From Ariolimax columbianus (lineage: Eukaryota; Mollusca; Gastropoda; Stylommatophora; Arionidae): a stretch of 64,000 nucleotides of DNA. Position numbers and translations under genes: made by a program. Below are positions 31,348-41,839 of the stretch, in pieces. Location of the stretch: NCBI GenBank assembly GCA_036924085.1, contig JAVGWX010000002.1, positions 90,126,441 to 90,190,440 on the forward strand, given 5' to 3'. Within the stretch, counting starts at the first letter, position 1, and each line of letters starts with the position of its first letter. The notes below the pieces were generated by a model, which had not been told where the DNA came from, ran no database searches, and saw only the letters and a program-made list of their open reading frames with translations.

Positions 31348-31800
31348 TCATATGGGTACCTCGATTGCTGACCAACCACCATATGGAAGAACTGTCCATA
31401 GCGACATAGCTAATTCCTCTGAAAGAGAACGTAAGCTCCGGCGACGGTGTACTCGAATTGCTGCATTAATTTTGGCGATGGCATTTTCTGACATAACAAT
31501 ATGCGCCTGACCTAGTCTCAGAAGTTCTTTCGTTAACTCACTTCCTTCTTTAAACATCGTTGTCCAGTTCTTCACTGTTGTCTTCGACACACTTTGTCAC
31601 CATATGCTGCCTGCATTCTACAATGCATGTCAACTGGTGGACATTCTTCAGCTGTTAGAAACCGAATCACCGCTCGCTGATCAAGTATGAATGAAATCTG
31701 TATCACACCCGCCATGTTTTCAACGGTTTGCTGAGGAAACTATGAGTCGGAGGAAGATAATGACATTTTGCAAGCTTGACGGTTAGTATGTGCTGTTTAC
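31348..31800 (-). pseudogene. Mariner transposase N-terminal fragment (right arm)
   Basis: The minus strand repeats the same region: VKNWTTMFKEGSELTKELLR and INAAIRVHRRRSLRSLSEEL. It is truncated before the catalytic domain and diverged from the left arm by scattered substitutions. Confidence 0.8.
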
Positions 31801-31882
31801 ATCTGAAGTGACGTCATCATGCGCACCGTACGTATGTTTGATTGGTGCAGTTAGGTCCGGTTTCATTTGAACACGCCTCCTA

Positions 31883-32178
31883 TATATATATATTTATATG
31901 TAAATATATCATCATGAGGTTCATCATTTTCATCTGGTTGGTTAGTCCTAAGACTGTAATGTTTCTAATTATTATTTTTACCTACACGAGTTTTCGTTGC
32001 ACTTCTGCAACACAACACACCCTAACCACGGCAGCAGACGACATAACGCCTGTTGAATGGAGTCCGGTCGGCTTCTAAAATGAAGAACCGTGGTTCTAAA
32101 TTTCCTAAATAACAATAACTATTATAGCGTTGCAATGAGAATCTGATGTTGTTGTGTCAAACTCGATCACCACTTTTG
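31883..32178. other. No recognisable gene
   Basis: AT-rich start, then unique-looking sequence up to the LINE target site. Confidence 0.4.
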
Positions 32179-32190
32179 TATCCTCCCTCC

Positions 32191-33598
32191 AAGAATGGCA
32201 ATCATGAGGAAACTTGCTGGCACAAGCTGGGGAGCAGACGAAAGCATTCTAAAGAAACTGTACACTGGAAGAGTGAGACCAGTTCTCGAGTATGGCATTG
32301 TGGCATGGACAACCGCAGCAAAGACGAACTTCGATAAAGTTAACAAACTTCAAAACCAAGCCATGAGAGTTATAACAGGAGGCATGAAGTCAACGCCAAT
32401 TGTAGAACTTGAAAAGATTACAAAACTGCAATCCATGACCGATAGAAGAGACTGCAGAGCCCAGCTGCAGTCAGAGAAACATCGAAGACTGACTGACCAT
32501 TCAATGCACCAGAGACTAAACAATTTGGGAAATGTGAAACTAAAGCGGAGAAACTTTGCAGAAATAGCCAAAGCAAAGATGCACGAAGATCCCATAAACG
32601 CACTAACAACACCAAAGCCCATCACTACTGTACGAAAACCTACCTGGAGGCAGGATATATTTCCAGAGGTGGTAGAAAATATACCAGGTATTGGAAACAA
32701 AAACTGCCAGACCGAAAAAGAAAGGACAGATACTACTATAAGCTTTATATCGAAAAACTACCCAAGCATGGACTGGACCCATGCAACACCGACGGTTCTG
32801 TAACAAACAGTACACAGAACGGAGGGGCAGGAGCATTCCTGAACCTACCAAATGGCAGAAAAATAAAACTGTCATTCGCTTCTGGTAAGTACACAAGCAA
32901 TTTCAGAGCGGAGGCAGAGGCACTAAAGGCGGCAGTGGGAGAAATGGTGACACATAAAGAAAATGAAAGCCATACAGTCCTGCTTACAGATGCTCTCGCC
33001 GTAGTCACAGCGCTAAAAAGCTTGAAAAACACTGAGCTTAATGACTTAAGAACAGCACTCTGTCAACTATGCCAGCTGTCCGCACCAAAAAGGGTAGTGG
33101 TACAGTGGGTCCCATCACACTGCAACATCCAAGGCAACGAGGAGGCAGACAGACTGGCTAAAGAAGGCGCAAGACTACCACAAACAGATACTAGTATGAC
33201 GTACGAAGAGTCAAAACGGCTTATTAAAGCCACAATACATGACCAAATGGGAAACCGAACATACTGGTTACACCAAAAACGATGCACATTACCAGTTGAA
33301 CAGAAGAGAGCAGGTCGTTGTCTTCAGACTTCGCACTGGCCACAATAGACTGAGGTACCACCTATTCAACAAATTGAAGATAGGTGGAACCGACGAATGC
33401 CCGTGTGGTACCGAGAAAATGACCGCTAAACATCTGCTGCAGAACTGCCCGACATACGAGGATCAGAGAGAGCAGATGTGGCCATCACCAGTGGAACCAC
33501 AAGAAAAGCTCTATGGCAGTGTAGACAGCCTCAGGATGACCGCCGCTTTTTTCGAAAAAATAATGGTTACTGTCTGACTGCGTACGAAGAAGAAGAAG
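32191..33598 (+). mobile_element. I-group LINE, second copy, 5' truncated, with 12-13 bp target duplication
   Basis: Aligns to the last ~470 residues of the ORF at 16331-19732 and ends with the same GCGTACGAAGAAGAAGAAG tail. TATCCTCCCTCC precedes it (32179-32190) and follows it (33599-33610), a clean short target-site duplication. It gives an independent view of the family's 3' end and of its normal insertion signature. Confidence 0.93.
32195..33577 (+). pseudogene. I-group LINE ORF2 C-terminal part: connection and RNase H, two frameshifts
   Basis: MAIMRKLAGTSWGADESILK onward matches the 16331 ORF closely, mostly conservative or single-base changes. The first break is at about 32787, where TAC is reduced and WTHAYTDGSV loses frame just at the first RNase H Asp. 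The second is at about 33235, before KWETEHTGYTK. RNase H residues downstream (LLTDALAV, CNIQGNEEADRLAKEG) are legible. The last frame ends in MTAAFFEKIMVTV like the first copy. Confidence 0.9.
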
Positions 33599-33759
33599 TA
33601 TCCTCCCTCCGATCTGAATCAGTGTTCATTAATTCGCTTCATAATACCAGTTGGGGTTCCTGTAGTCTAGAGCTAAAGAACTCGCCTCTTAACGGAAACT
33701 GGGGACGATCGAATCCTACTAGTTTCAAGCGAACCATGGTCTCAAGGGAGGCAAGACCA

Positions 33760-34230
33760 TTAAGACTTCGGAAGGTGCAGAATGGCTGGCTACGACATGA
33801 GTGGATAGCAGCGCTGGAGACCTCAAAACTCCAGAGGCTGGTGTGGATCTACTGTCCTGGTCATGCTGGGGTTCCGGGCAACGAGGGAGCTGATTTGTTG
33901 GCGTCACACGCACCCATAACAGGCACAGTGGACATGGATAAAGGTGACATAGTGAAGGTTATCAAGGACCACCTGCTAAAAAACGACACTGCTTTAGATG
34001 AGTCTGCAAGGCACAGGCTGCGGCACTTTGGAATCAAATTAGGATTCAGTGGATAAGGGAACCTGAGAGGACGAAACAGGGAGGTGTACAACCAACAGGC
34101 TACAGGCACCATCAGCATCTACACTTTGCGCCATCTGCTGAGAGAGACTGAGCACCTATGGGTATGCCCGGAGTGCAGTGAAGTCGACTCCTAGAACAGA
34201 ACAGAACAGAACACCACTGTGCCTATATCT
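33760..34230 (+). pseudogene. 3' fragment of another RNase H-bearing LINE, with (AACAG)n tail
   Basis: LVWIYCPGHAGVPGNEGADLLASH less its last residues is the last catalytic block of a LINE RNase H (GNE.AD). DIVKVIKDHLLKND follows. Near 34140 a frame gives TEHLWVCPECS and a stop, then GAACAGAACAGAACAGAAC as tail. The protein and the tail differ from the 16331 family, so it is a separate I-superfamily LINE. Confidence 0.78.
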
Positions 34231-34514
34231 TGAGTTAATTGCAGTCGTTTTCGACTGTTCGTCTTAACTCGAGTTAATTTAACGTCCTTATCCTGGTTTA
34301 GAAAACTCTGCAGAATCTGAATTCAATCAGTCTTGCCACTAGTCCAAAGTAGCTCGAGACTATAAAGTAAGGTTTATAACCAGCGCAGCTTTTCCCTCAC
34401 TGTAGTTTAAATACAGCACACGTTACATCATCAAGAAAGAACCGGATGACGAAGTCGCTATCATCGGTTGCTTTAAACAACTAACCTAATTTTTGTTTGT
34501 TTTGCGTTCGCCTT

Positions 34515-34740
34515 ATTTCTTTATTCCCCAAAGCGATATGCGCTGCACTGTGGTTTTTATTTTGCGCCTGTCGACCCAGTGCATCCGACTTCAGTATGCA
34601 TTTTAGTTAAGTGCCTGCTTCGTCCTGCATTTTCTAAGGGTTTGCTTCCCCGGGGTCACCGCCGGTGCTGTGGTGAAGATCGAACCCAGTACCTTCTGGC
34701 TGTGAGCTGTGTAACTTAACCACTAGCCCATGCCGTCCCC
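34515..34740 (-). repeat. tRNA-derived SINE family C, copy 1
   Basis: Reverse copy of 36668-36905. In sense: GGGCTAGTGGTTAAGTTACA (A-box), GGGTTCGATCTTC (B-box), 'ccccggggaagcaaaccctta' less its end, then 'gaagtcggatgcactgggtcg'. Confidence 0.82.
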
Positions 34741-35105
34741 ATCAATTTAATGACAAACTCCACCTGCAGTCATACGACACACTTACGTATTTCAGCTGAA
34801 AAGAACGGAGACATGTTTACACACGGAACCTGGCATTTTGGTCATTCAATAAATTCCACCTTTGTTTCTGAAATGTTGGAAAGTTTCATTTCCAGCAAAC
34901 GCTAAGCTTTCTTTCATATGGCGATACCGCTTTTATCAACACCGTTATTTATCGTTTTATGGATAACATGTTAAAAACCATGAAGATACCAATGCAAACA
35001 CCCTGGGGGATAACTGGGTCCGTTTCATGTGTAACGAACGAATTGGATTATGTCACGTCCTGTGTATTAGCATTTTCGTCGTCTGCTTGTATTATTAATA
35101 GAATA
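34741..35105 (+). repeat. Unclassified dispersed repeat family I, copy 1
   Basis: Aligns over hundreds of bases with 38530-39050 and in part with 44755-45300: 'ttaatgacaaactccac', 'atttcagct...gaac.gagac', 'gctaagctttctttcatatgg', 'tttatcaacaccg.tatttatcgt' and 'taactgggtcc.tttca'. No coding potential or terminal structure identified. Confidence 0.7.
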
Positions 35106-35347
35106 CATTATTTTGACAGCATACATCATGTTTTGTATTAACTCCCAACCCACCCCGCACCCCCTCTATCAAGTAATTGTTTTTGATACATCTCTCACCC
35201 ACCCTCCTCTCTTCAAAATAATAAATCGCCATATCTCTCCTAACTCTCTCAATCTCTGTCTCACTCTGTCTCCAACTCTTCATTCTAATGTATGATCTTG
35301 ATATATCTCCCACTACCCTCCTTATAACATACATCGTTATTCTATCA

Positions 35348-35383
<36 letters not shown>

Positions 35384-35600
35384 CCTCTACCAACCCCCAC
35401 TCCACCTCCCCCGTCACCTCCATTGAATATATTTTCTCAATACACATTCCACCTCATTAAGTAAATGGTCTTGACATTGCATCTCCCTCCCCACCTACCC
35501 CCAGCCATGTTCAATCAAATACAATCTATTTGATATCCTACTCTCACCCCACAATAAAATAAATGGTCTTGACATCGTATCTTATTTTGAGAAGACGGTC
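35106..35600. repeat. Degenerate C/T-rich minisatellite with (CT)n
   Basis: Loose ~70-80-bp units with 'caataca...ttcc.cct', 'ttgatat..c.ctccc.cc' and 'aaataaatggtcttgacat' (the last at 35461 and 35557). A pure (CT)n stretch lies at 35348-35381. Confidence 0.65.
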
Positions 35601-35629
35601 CTTTTAATTTCAGGATTAAATGAGAGGAA

Positions 35630-36165
35630 GGGATCAAGAGGCTGAGCAGCGCATGAGCTGCAATGGTCAGTGACCCATAGCTGACTGCTAGCGTCAGGGC
35701 CAGAGATCAGAGATGCAGTTGTCAGCGACCCATAGCTGGCTGCTAGCGTCAGGGCCAGCGACCAGAGATGCAGTTGTCAGCGACCCATAGCTGACTGCTA
35801 GCTTCAGGGCCAGCGAACCAGAGCTGCAGTGGTAAGCGACCCATAGCTGACTGCTAGCGCCAGGGCCAGCGAACCAGAGCTACCAAGACCCTTCTACACC
35901 TCCACTTGGTGATCCTGGATAACAGGCTGCAGCAAGGCAAACTGGCTAAGGAGAAGGGATCGAAGAGGGAATGCTAACCCGGTACTAAAACATGTTTGCG
36001 GAAGTCGGATGTGTTGGACCGAAAGGTGCAAATATCGTAGTCAAGCTGTAAACTACGACACAACGCTATTCCGTTCTCTGGACTACATTCTGCTACTTAA
36101 ACCCTTTCAGGGTTCGGTAGCGGGAGATTGAGAACGATCGAAGCCAAGCCAAGCCAAGCCAAAAA
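35630..36165 (+). repeat. Dispersed repeat family B, copy 4, with ~55-bp internal expansion
   Basis: After the GGGATCAAGAGGCTGAGCAG start, a ~55-bp unit (GACCCATAGCTGACTGCTAG plus CGTCAGGGCCAGCGACC and AGAGATGCAGT) recurs four times between about 35660 and 35885. The rest is the standard family B body, ending AAGCCAAGCCAAGCCAAG. AGAGGA flanks both ends, a possible short target duplication. Confidence 0.85.
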
Positions 36166-36335
36166 AGAGGACTACCTGAAGTAACCCGTTCCTTTCTTTT
36201 TATATGTATATTGGCGGGCCGTTACATTTTTTTGTGGGAGATTTCAATTCTGGATGTCAGAGAACCCTTTCTTGTAATCCTTGAAAAAACGATCTCCAGT
36301 CATAGCAAAATGTGATATTAAATCGTTACTAAAGA

Positions 36336-36600
36336 TGGCATCTTCTTCTTCTTCTTCGTCTCCTTCTTCATCATCTTCTTCTACTTCTTCTTCTTCTTAC
36401 TTTTCTTTTTGTTCTTCTTCTTCTTGTTCCACTTCTTCCTCATATTCTTCTGCATTTTCTTGCAATTATTTGTAATATTCGAATACTTGTTTTCTTCTCC
36501 GTATTCTTTTTCCTTCTCTTTTTCCTCCTCTTCTTCGTCTTCTTCTTACTCGTCTTCTTCTTGTTCTTGTTCTATTTCTTCTTTTTATTCGCTTATCCCG
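36336..36600. repeat. TTC/TCC-rich tract
   Basis: Interrupted TTC repeats over ~260 bp. Ser/Phe-rich frames here are artefacts. Confidence 0.9.
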
Positions 36601-36667
36601 TCATGCCTTTCAGCGTCAGATTATGAAGAGATCTCCAGTACGAGCCATCTCCTGAGATTGTTGTTCA

Positions 36668-36905
36668 GGGGACGGCGTGGACTAGTGGTTAAGTGACAGG
36701 ACTCACAACCAAAAGGTGCTGGGTTCGATCCCCATCACAGCACCGGCCGTTACCCCGGGGAAGCAAACCCTTAGAAAATTCTGGAGGAAGCAGACCCTTA
36801 CATAAAATGCAAGCTGAAGTCGAATGCACTGGGCCGTCAGGCGCAAAATAACAATCACAGTGTAACGCATACCACCTTGACGAATAGAGACATAAGGCGA
36901 CGCAC
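36668..36905 (+). repeat. tRNA-derived SINE family C, copy 2
   Basis: GGACTAGTGGTTAAGTGACA (A-box) and GGGTTCGATCCCCATCACAG (B-box) at tRNA spacing, then a body with 'ccgttaccccggggaagcaa', 'aagtcgaatgcactgggcc' and 'caatcacagtgtaacgcat'. A second full copy is at 34515-34740, and a body fragment near 30258-30312. Confidence 0.85.
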
Positions 36906-36959
36906 AATTGTTGTTCGTCCATCACGCGTGATGAGTACCTTTTCTTTTTTTTTATTTTA

Positions 36960-37290
36960 GCGTCCTTCCAGTTGAGTATTCTGTAATTCCGGGTTGTGGA
37001 TGGGTGCAGAGATGGCTGACAAGTCCGATTTTAGATCTTTATACTCGCAGGCAGTGAGGGCATTGGAAGTTCGCTTCCCTAGACCGTAATATTTCACTTG
37101 CTTTTCTGGCCTTTCACCGTTGTTCTGCTGGTCTTCTTAGAAGCCTCTCATGACACTGCTCCTCTGCGGAGCGCTGTGCGCCAGGTTGTACGGTCTTTTG
37201 CAGCATCTTCCCATGTTTCGAGGTTTATGCTGAGGGCTTTTAGAGACCCTTTAGTGACCCTCCTGAGACAAAGTGTGTAAAAGTGATTCA
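36960..37290 (-). pseudogene. LINE ORF2 C-terminal end with zinc-finger remnant
   Basis: In sense: GSLKALSINLETWEDAAKDR, TTWRTALRRGA, then in another frame FQCPHCLRV*RSKIGLVSHL followed by CTH. The tryptophan-rich block and a terminal C-x2-C...H-x3-H finger with the 'SKIGL.SHL' core are typical of the C-terminus of a widespread animal LINE group. One stop and at least one frameshift are present. It does not match the other LINE families here. Confidence 0.7.
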
Positions 37291-37380
37291 GCGTCTTTAA
37301 AATTGCACATATACAAAAGACAGTTCACTAACGTGAATGTATGATTTCTCAGCTATGACAATGTGGACAGTGCCATAGTA

Positions 37381-37645
37381 CGAAGCGTGTTCAAATGAAA
37401 CAGGACCTAATTGCACCACGAGAACATACGTTCGGTGCTCATGATATTGTCACTTCTAGTGTAAACATCCCATACCAACCGTCAAGTTTGCAAAATGTCA
37501 TTATCCTCCTCCGACTCATAGCTTCCTCAGAAGACCATTGAAAACATGGCGGGTGTGATACGGAATCCGTCCAGAGTTGATCAGCGAAATGTTATTCGGT
37601 TTCTAACAGCTGAAGGATGTCGACCAGTTCGGGTTGTACAGTGAG
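37381..37645 (+). mobile_element. Mariner 5' fragment
   Basis: Preceded by TA (37379-37380). The terminal repeat CGAAGCGTGTTCAAATGAAA is followed by the same 5' leader as at 30860 ('gaacatacgttcggtgctca'). The transposase start is legible (AGVIRNPSRVDQRNVIRFLT). Cut after about 265 bp. Confidence 0.8.
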
Positions 37646-37879
37646 ATGGGGACATCCATGAATAATGAATACACAAGTCTGACGCTGTCGCCGTCTGTCT
37701 GCGATGGACAGTTATTGCTGTAGTCGGTGATGAAAAGTTAAAGACTTACTTGTACGCTATATCAGCTTACGTGAAGCAACGGGGTGACCATTTGCATATT
37801 GTAGCTGTAAGTTGTATTTCCGCTAATAACTGGGAGTTAAGTTTACTCTAGACTATGCATACAGATACAAATAAAAGTT

Positions 37880-38525
37880 CAACTAATTGAACAGGTACAT
37901 ATTCTCCTATCTAGGTCATATAATAACGGAAGAAAACATCTGTGGAAAAGAAATTAGAAAGACAATAGGTATGGCCAAGATAGTATTCAGGAATATGCGC
38001 CATATACTGACATCCAAACAGATCAATCAGCATTGGAAATTAGGAATTGTCATGAACTACGTTATGGCACAGAAACATAAGCAATGAATTAGAAGTTGGA
38101 AAAAACGTATTGAAGCCTTCAAAATGTGCGTATACAGAAGATTGGGTCGCATTTCTTGGAAAGAGAAGAAAACAAATTTGGAGGTTTTGGAAAAGTTGGG
38201 GGCGAAAAGAGAATTATCGATCGAAATCATGGTTAGGCAGTTATGGCATTTGGGCCATTTAACATATTTTCTTGTTTAACACCATACTAAAAGGTAGTGT
38301 GGAAGGCAGTCGTTCAAGAGGCAGACACCGTTTTAAGTGGGTGGATAACATCAGGAGATGAACTGGAAAAAGTATGTCAGATTGCACCATTACGGCAAGC
38401 GATAGAGTACACTGGAGATCCATTGCAGCCGACCTTCGATACGGAGATGGTACTTGAACTGAACAAACATAATACATTTACTGTCAGAAAGAAAAGAACA
38501 GAGTTATATCAGAGGACATGACCAC
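37880..38525 (+). pseudogene. RTE-like LINE fragment, thumb and C-terminal region
   Basis: Reads FSYLGHIITEENICGKEIRK, NMRHILTSKQIN, FKMCVYRRLGRISWKEKKTN, then across frames a RGRQRFKWVDNI-like block and HWRSIAADLRYGDGT. These are the successive conserved blocks after the RT palm. The same family is present in reverse at 45370-46240. Confidence 0.75.
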
Positions 38526-38529
38526 TGTT

Positions 38530-39050
38530 GAAATATAATCCCCACCGAGTACCGAAGTGTAAGAACCATTGCTAACGATTCCCTCAATAACAATCATTCT
38601 CATAGTTCGTCAAACAAGAACCGCCCTGAAGTTGTTGTAACAAACTCTATGACCACTTTTGTGTCCGTCTTCCATTCTGAAACCTGGCTCACATTAACTC
38701 GCTGCTTAATGACAACATTCACTTTCAGACAGACGATAGATAATGTGGACATTTCAGCTTCGGAGAACTGGACCTGTTTGTACAGGAAGCCTGGTATTTC
38801 GGTGAATGAATGAGCTCCCCTTTCCATCTTAAGTGCTGGATAAGTTTGATATCAAACGCACGATAAGCTTTCTGTCATACGGCTATTTCGTGTTTATCAG
38901 CACAGCTATTTATCGTTGTTTCCATACATTATCTGATAACAAATGAAGATATAATTTTCCGTGTGAATAACTGGGTCCTTTCAATAAGGGCTAAAAGAAT
39001 GGGGTTATTTCCCCTCTATGTTTATTAACATTTCCATTGATTTGTAATAT
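38530..39050 (+). repeat. Unclassified dispersed repeat family I, copy 2
   Basis: The longest copy of the three. It includes 'tccctcaataacaatcattctcat' less its end and 'cttcggagaactggacctg', and shares its right half with 34741-35105. It abuts the 3' end of the RTE element at about 39050. Confidence 0.72.
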
Positions 39051-41730
39051 TAATTATGTAACATGTCCTTTATAGAACGTCGCTCCCATCACCGTCTGTC
39101 TGAAAGAAACTCGTTCCCTTGCCAAAACACCAGCTTCCGCCACTATCATACTCAGGCACTCCTGGATATCTTTATGCCATCGTCTTCTTGGTCTACCCCT
39201 TCCTCTTTTGCCTGGCACCATACCTTCCATCACTGTTCTCTCAAGACCGTTGTGTCTCTTGATGTGACCAAAGTATTTGCATTTTCTAGCCAAAATGGAA
39301 TTGATAAACCAGTTCTCCTCTATGCTCAACTCTTGCCGAATGTCTACATTTGTTCTTTTCTCTGTCCAGGATATTCTGAGGATCTTTCTGTAACATTTTG
39401 ACTCGAAGGATTCGATTCTTTGTCTAGAAGTTTTGGTTATCGTCCATGCTTCACAGTCATAATCTGCCACAGGAAAAACACAGGCTCTCAAGACTTTTAC
39501 TTTTATCGTTTTGTTGGTGCCCTGCCATAATTTCTTCAGGCTGTTCAGTCTCTGCATTGCCATAGCTAGTCTTCTTCTGATTTCTTTCGAGCAGTCACCA
39601 TTTTTGTCAATTCTGGAGCCCAGATATTCAAAATGTGTAACCTGATTTATTTCCTCACCCACCCACTGTAAATTTATGCTGACATTGTGTTTTATCGGTG
39701 ATCATTATCTTTGTTTTGTTTATGTTTATGAACAGATTTTGATCTTTACTATGTCCATTAACGGCTGAAAGTAGCTGCTCTAGCCCTTCCGCACTTCTTG
39801 ATAGGATCACTGTGTCATCTGCGTATCGTAACTCTGGAATCTCGTACCCCCCAATCGTAAAAGGGTCGAAACTTTCAATGTTCTCATCTTCTCGTACATT
39901 TCTCATTATACATTCCGCATATATGTTGTACAGATAAGGTGAGAGGATACATCCCTGTCGGAATCCCTTTTGTACTGCAAACCAATCTGATGTTTGCCCA
40001 GATACTCGGACAGCGGCTTGTTGATCTTTGTATAATGTTTCAATGAGATGGACTATGTGCAAAGGAAACCCCATTTCCTTCATGATTCTCCACAGATTTT
40101 GATGTTTTACCGTGTCGAAGGCCTTAGTGTAATCAATGAAACATGTGTACAGGTCTTCATTAAACTCTCTACATTTTTCATAGATATTCCTTAAATTGAA
40201 TATGTGGTCCCATGTCCCTCTGTCTTTACTAAAACCTGCCTGGACTACGTGAATTTCAGATTCAATCCTTTTCTCTATCCTTCTTAATAGGATTCGCAAG
40301 AGTATCTTGCTAGCATGGCTGATCAGTGCGATAGTTCGGTAGTTCGTGCACAGCTTCAGGATGCCTTTTTTGGGGAGGGGAATATAAATTGATTTCTTCC
40401 ATGCTTCTGGCCACTCTGCACTGTGCCATATCTGTTTACACAGCTTGTGATAGAGTCGAGCACATGCCTCTCCTCCTGCTTATATTAGCTCTGCTGGGAT
40501 ATCATCGCATCCTGGGGACTTTCCCTTCTTCAGGCTTTTAATTGCATAGCGTACTTCTTCCAATGTTGGTTCAGGTTCATTCTCATCCTTTGGTAGGATT
40601 GTAACTGAGCGCTTTGTGCTATCTCCATACATGGTTCTGCAGTACTCTCTCCATCTATTCAGTATGTCTTTGGTTTCTGTTAATGTGTTATCCTCTTTGT
40701 CATTTATGACATGTGGAACCGGACGGAATTCCCTTGCCAGTGTTCTTATTGATTTGAATGCATCTCTTTCTCTGCCTTGTTGTTGTAGGTTTTCTATATC
40801 CTTACATGTTTTTACTATGTATCTTCTTTTATCTTTTCTTATTTCTCTTCTAACTTTTCTTGCATAGTTTTTATAGGCTGTGTTGGTCCCCTTACTTCCT
40901 ATTTGTTTTAATTGTTGCTTTTCTGCAATGAGTTTCTGTGTTTCCTTTTTCTTTAACAGAATAAAGCCGACCCCGCTTTTTCCACCCTTGTCCGTCCCAG
41001 AGTATATAAATGTTTCTCCTGAGGAGATGGTACAGTGTCCTTGACCGGCCCATCTGTGCTCATAGACTCCAAGAATATCTATCTTGGTTCTGTTCATTTC
41101 TCTTCCAATCATGAACAACTTGCCCTGGTAAAGGCTCCTGACGTTCCAGGTGCCTATTCTTAGTTTTGTTTTTAGTCCCATTTCAGAGTTGTCCACGGTA
41201 ATGCAGTCAGGCTTTAGGCCGTCATCTCTATTACTTGTACTGACTCTGAAATTGGCCTCTTCCCTAGTTGGCGTCGATGATCTGCCTGGCCTGAGGGCCT
41301 CACCATCAGCTCTTTGAGTTTTGTTTCTCTCGACCGTAATAAGTTTCTTGGCATTTTACATCCAGTAGTTTGCCATTGCTTTCTGGACGTTGTTCTGGCC
41401 GCTTACCAACTATGGTCTCTGGTGCGCCCTTATCCCGATACCAGGCGTTTCCAGCTCCCGCTTTCAGAGTCGTTGTCGCACAGGTCGATCTTCCGCCTCT
41501 TCCACAAGCAGCTGTGTGTACTTGTCAGGGGTGGACTCCCCTTCTTGTCATTTCACCCACGTAGTTTAGCCGACCAGCCAAAGCCGTTGCCCGTGGGGTG
41601 GCGCTGCCGTACACAGGCAGACTCTAGGAGCCATACGTGAGCTAGACAGAAGCAGGGGAACCAAATAGGATCCTGGCCATCAAGGATGTGGCTGCCTCTC
41701 ACCGTGAGGTGCTATCCTTTACACACTTCT
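39050..41730 (-). mobile_element. RTE-type LINE with internal endonuclease deletion
   Basis: About 2.7 kb in sense: a 5' untranslated region (~41730-41197), a broken ORF and a short 3' end, GCGACGTTCTATAAAGGACATG + TTACATAATT. That 3' end is shared with SINE family G. The exact 5' limit is inferred from where recognisable LINE leader sequence fades. Confidence 0.8.
39054..41196 (-). pseudogene. RTE-type ORF2: endonuclease remnant, reverse transcriptase, C-terminal domain
   Basis: Three open segments form one ORF. 41196-40480: LRIGTWNVRSLYQGKLFMIG is the start of the APE endonuclease, but after GKSGVGFILLKK it jumps to the linker (KETQKLIAEKQQ), so about 160 residues including the catalytic GDFN and SDH motifs are gone. 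The RT starts at LKKGKSPGCDDIPAELI. One TAA interrupts it, and NYRTIALISHASKILLRILL continues to 40299. 40299-39655: FIDYTKAFDTVKHQNLW (motif A), KGFRQGCILSPYLYNIYAEC (motif B), PELRYADDTVILSRS (motif C). A frameshift near 39660 leads to 39662-39054: THFEYLGSRIDKNGDCSKEI, WTEKRTNVDIRQEL, KRGRGRPRRRWHKDIQ. The RT core looks fresh, but endonuclease-driven insertion is impossible from this copy. Confidence 0.9.
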
Positions 41731-41839
41731 GCCCTACCCCCCATTTCCTTCATGATGTTCTATTAATATTACACAGGTCAAACGGGTACTTTTTTTGTAA
41801 GTATTTTGTTTTCTGGTTTTTAAGTAGTCAAAATTGTAT

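Larger units (their letters stand above)
30860..31880. mobile_element. Two mariner 5' halves in inverted orientation (fold-back structure)
   Basis: The left arm (~30862-31325, plus strand) and right arm (~31370-31850, minus strand) are imperfect inverted copies of the 5' half of one mariner subfamily, meeting at about 31340-31370. The right arm ends in an intact terminal repeat (in reverse, GGAGGCGTGTTCAAATGAAA) followed by TA at 31881. The left arm lacks its terminal repeat and abuts a SINE. Confidence 0.82.

Noticed and set aside
36668..36750. Functional tRNA gene
   Set aside because: The head continues into a repeated SINE body shared with 34515-34740.
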